A DNA stretch of 59,986 bases from assembly GCA_963643205.1 (NCBI GenBank), contig CAVIJJ010000007.1:1-59986 (forward strand), given 5' to 3'. The stretch comes from Phil1 sp963643205. Lineage in GTDB: Bacteria; Bacillota; Clostridia; Christensenellales; CAG-138. The notes beneath the pieces were generated by a model that saw only the letters and a program-made list of their open reading frames with translations, did no database searches and had not been told where the DNA came from. This document shows, piece after piece, positions 58,534-59,986 of the stretch. The translations under genes and the position numbers were made by a program. Within the stretch, counting starts at the first letter, position 1. Each line of letters opens with the position of its first letter.

Positions 58534-59444
58534 GAAGTCTTATAAGCATACTTGACCTTAGCCCGGAGGAAATCGACAAGCTGATTGCCACCGCGTGCGA
58601 CATTATGGCCAACCCTAAGAATTACAGCGATGTTTGCCGCGGCAAAATTCTGGCAACGCTCTTCTTCGAGCCGTCCACCAGAACAAGGCTCAGCTTTGAA
58701 TCCGCCATGTACGGTCTTGGCGGCAACGTATTGGGCTTTTCCGAGGCGATGAGCTCTTCCGCCGCCAAGGGCGAAAGCGTTGCCGATACCGCGCGCACGG
58801 TTTCCTGCTTTGCAGACATTATAGCCATGCGCCACCCCAAGGAGGGCGCGCCGTTTGTGGCATCCCAGCACGCTACCGTTCCCGTTATAAACGCGGGCGA
58901 CGGCGGCCACAACCACCCCACCCAGACCCTTACCGATCTGCTTACGATTTACCGCGAAAAGGGTCGCCTTTCGGACATGACCGTGGGTTTCTGCGGAGAC
59001 CTTAAGTTCGGCCGCACCGTTCACTCCCTTATAGAGGCGCTTACAAGATACACAGGCATAAAAATAGTACTTATCTCTCCCGAGGAGCTTTCTCTTCCCG
59101 GATACATAGAGCGCGACGTGCTTGACCGCAACGGAATTAAATACATGGCCACAACCGACCTTTCCGCCGTTATGCCGGAGCTTGACGTACTCTATATGAC
59201 AAGGGTTCAAAAGGAGCGCTTCTTCAACGAGGAAGACTACCTGCGCCTTAAGGACAGCTACATTTTAAGGCCCGAAAAGCTGGCGGACGCCAAGAGCGAT
59301 CTTTCCATTCTCCATCCCCTGCCCCGCGTTAACGAGATAAGCGTTGCGGTGGACAGCGACAGCCGCGCCTGCTACTTCAAGCAGGTTGAATGCGGCAAAT
59401 ATATTCGTATGGCTCTGATCATGATGCTTCTGGAGGTATTGTAA
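58530..59444 (+). CDS. pyrB: Aspartate carbamoyltransferase catalytic subunit
   Basis: PyrB (304 residues) condenses carbamoyl phosphate with aspartate. The carbamoyl-phosphate loop is FFEPSTRTRLSFE, SSSAAKGESVADT holds the 80s-loop lysine, and the aspartate site includes DLKFGRTVHSL and LHPLPRVNEI. The start is the ATG after ATAGGAGGAACAAA. It is followed with one-base overlap by pyrI, so the product should be the regulated PyrB6-PyrI6 holoenzyme as in enterobacteria. Confidence 0.97.
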   Translation: MRSLISILDLSPEEIDKLIATACDIMANPKNYSDVCRGKILATLFFEPSTRTRLSFESAMYGLGGNVLGFSEAMSSSAAKGESVADTARTVSCFADIIAMRHPKEGAPFVASQHATVPVINAGDGGHNHPTQTLTDLLTIYREKGRLSDMTVGFCGDLKFGRTVHSLIEALTRYTGIKIVLISPEELSLPGYIERDVLDRNGIKYMATTDLSAVMPELDVLYMTRVQKERFFNEEDYLRLKDSYILRPEKLADAKSDLSILHPLPRVNEISVAVDSDSRACYFKQVECGKYIRMALIMMLLEVL

Positions 59445-59866
59445 TGAATATTGATTCTATAAAGAACGGCATTGTTATTGACCACCTGACCGCCGGCAGC
59501 GCGATGAAGATATATTCGCTGCTGCACCTTGGAACGCTTACCTGCCCCGTCGCGCTTATATGCAACGTGCAGAGCCGCAAGATGGTAAGGAAGGACATTA
59601 TCAAGATAGACTCCGAATTTGATATAGACCTTGACCTTTTGGGCTATGTTGATCCCGGCGCGACCGTGAACATTATAAAGAACGATGTTATATGCGAAAA
59701 GAAGCGCGTTGGCCTGCCCGAAACCCTGACCGACGTTATAAAGTGCCGCAACCCGCGCTGCATCACGTCCACCGAGCAGGAGCTGCCCCAGATTTTCCGC
59801 CTGACCGATGCCGAGCACCGCGTGTACAGATGCGTTTACTGCGAAGCCCGCGCGAAGGACGAATAA
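59444..59866 (+). CDS. pyrI: Aspartate carbamoyltransferase regulatory subunit
   Basis: PyrI (140 residues) binds nucleotide effectors and couples them to PyrB activity. The N-terminal allosteric domain begins MNIDSIKNGIVIDHLTAGSA. The C-terminal zinc domain has four Cys in KCRNPRCIT and YRCVYCEA. The ATG overlaps the pyrB stop (TAATG) and follows TGGAGGTATTGTA. It is somewhat shorter than the E. coli subunit (153 residues). The set of effectors cannot be told from sequence. Confidence 0.96.
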   Translation: MNIDSIKNGIVIDHLTAGSAMKIYSLLHLGTLTCPVALICNVQSRKMVRKDIIKIDSEFDIDLDLLGYVDPGATVNIIKNDVICEKKRVGLPETLTDVIKCRNPRCITSTEQELPQIFRLTDAEHRVYRCVYCEARAKDE

Positions 59867-59889
59867 TTTCAACCGAAGCAATATAAAAT

Positions 59890-59923
59890 ATCCTCCGGAT
59901 TCGCGAAAACGGGTTCGGAGGAT
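59890..59923 (+). terminator. Terminator-like hairpin after pyrI
   Basis: ATCCTCCG (59890-59897) pairs with CGGAGGAT (59916-59923). The tail TGTTGGTTTTGG is not a clean T run, so termination may be partial. Confidence 0.6.
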
Positions 59924-59986
59924 TGTTGGTTTTGGGTTATAATCTTTTCTGTAATCTATTGTATTTGCCGGTCATTGCGGTTAAGT

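Noticed and set aside
1..59986. CRISPR arrays, tRNA or rRNA genes, insertion sequences
   Set aside because: Looked for repeated spacer patterns, cloverleaf-like segments in the gaps and transposase motifs; none were convincing. A tRNAscan or Infernal run would settle the RNA question.

Overview
The window reads as a chromosomal segment of a monoderm Clostridia-type Bacillota bacterium with a moderately high GC content. The lineage signs are a T-box leader on thrS, HPr kinase, an ECF transporter module, a LytR-CpsA-Psr protein, an LPTTG-anchored surface protein, strong Shine-Dalgarno sites and B-type dihydroorotate dehydrogenase (pyrD plus pyrK). A noticeable trait is heavy use of the rare isoleucine codon ATA despite the GC content (20 of 24 Ile codons in hprK). 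The species cannot be named from the sequence. No tRNA, rRNA, CRISPR array or insertion sequence was seen.

Layout. 0-7 kb, all minus strand: a copper P-type ATPase carrying an in-frame CopZ-like domain with its own ribosome binding site, then a MarR regulator with a heterodimeric ABC exporter. 7.0-7.4 kb: an unusual non-coding region holding a cluster of DnaA-box-like sites inside symmetric repeats. 7.4-9.7 kb: thrS under a T-box riboswitch. 9.7-14.3 kb: uvrC (apparently leaderless), a Cof-type phosphatase, hprK and a ROK sugar kinase, overlapping or nearly so. 14.4-16.7 kb: an archaeal-type phosphoglycerate mutase and a phosphotransbutyrylase-type enzyme, divergent. 16.7-21.8 kb, minus: methyltransferase, Hsp33, TPR protein, rRNA methyltransferase and a C39-like peptidase. 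21.9-26.8 kb, plus: LCP protein, PH-domain protein, threonine synthase, ACT protein and galactokinase. 26.9-33.5 kb, minus: a long operon ecfA1-ecfA2-ecfT-small membrane protein-truA-2-hydroxyacid dehydrogenase-rmuC-deoD.

33.6-49.8 kb is the accessory-like part. It holds two zinc-ribbon membrane proteins, a pyridoxamine-phosphate-oxidase-like/TerD fusion, proC, and a hypB/iron-sulfur flavoprotein/hypA/DUF5692 cluster with no hydrogenase in view. It continues with a nitroreductase, an LPTTG-anchored SGNH esterase, small membrane and hydrolase genes, a Fic protein, a lipoprotein esterase and a type II toxin-antitoxin pair.

49.9-59.9 kb is a complete de novo UMP operon, pyrC-carA-carB-pyrK-pyrD-pyrF-pyrE-pyrB-pyrI. 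It is preceded by a leader with an intrinsic terminator and a possible competing antiterminator. The leader does not match the PyrR-binding consensus, and it is the best candidate here for an undescribed regulatory element. The other leading candidates are the TerD fusion, the DnaA-box cluster and the hypB/hypA cluster.
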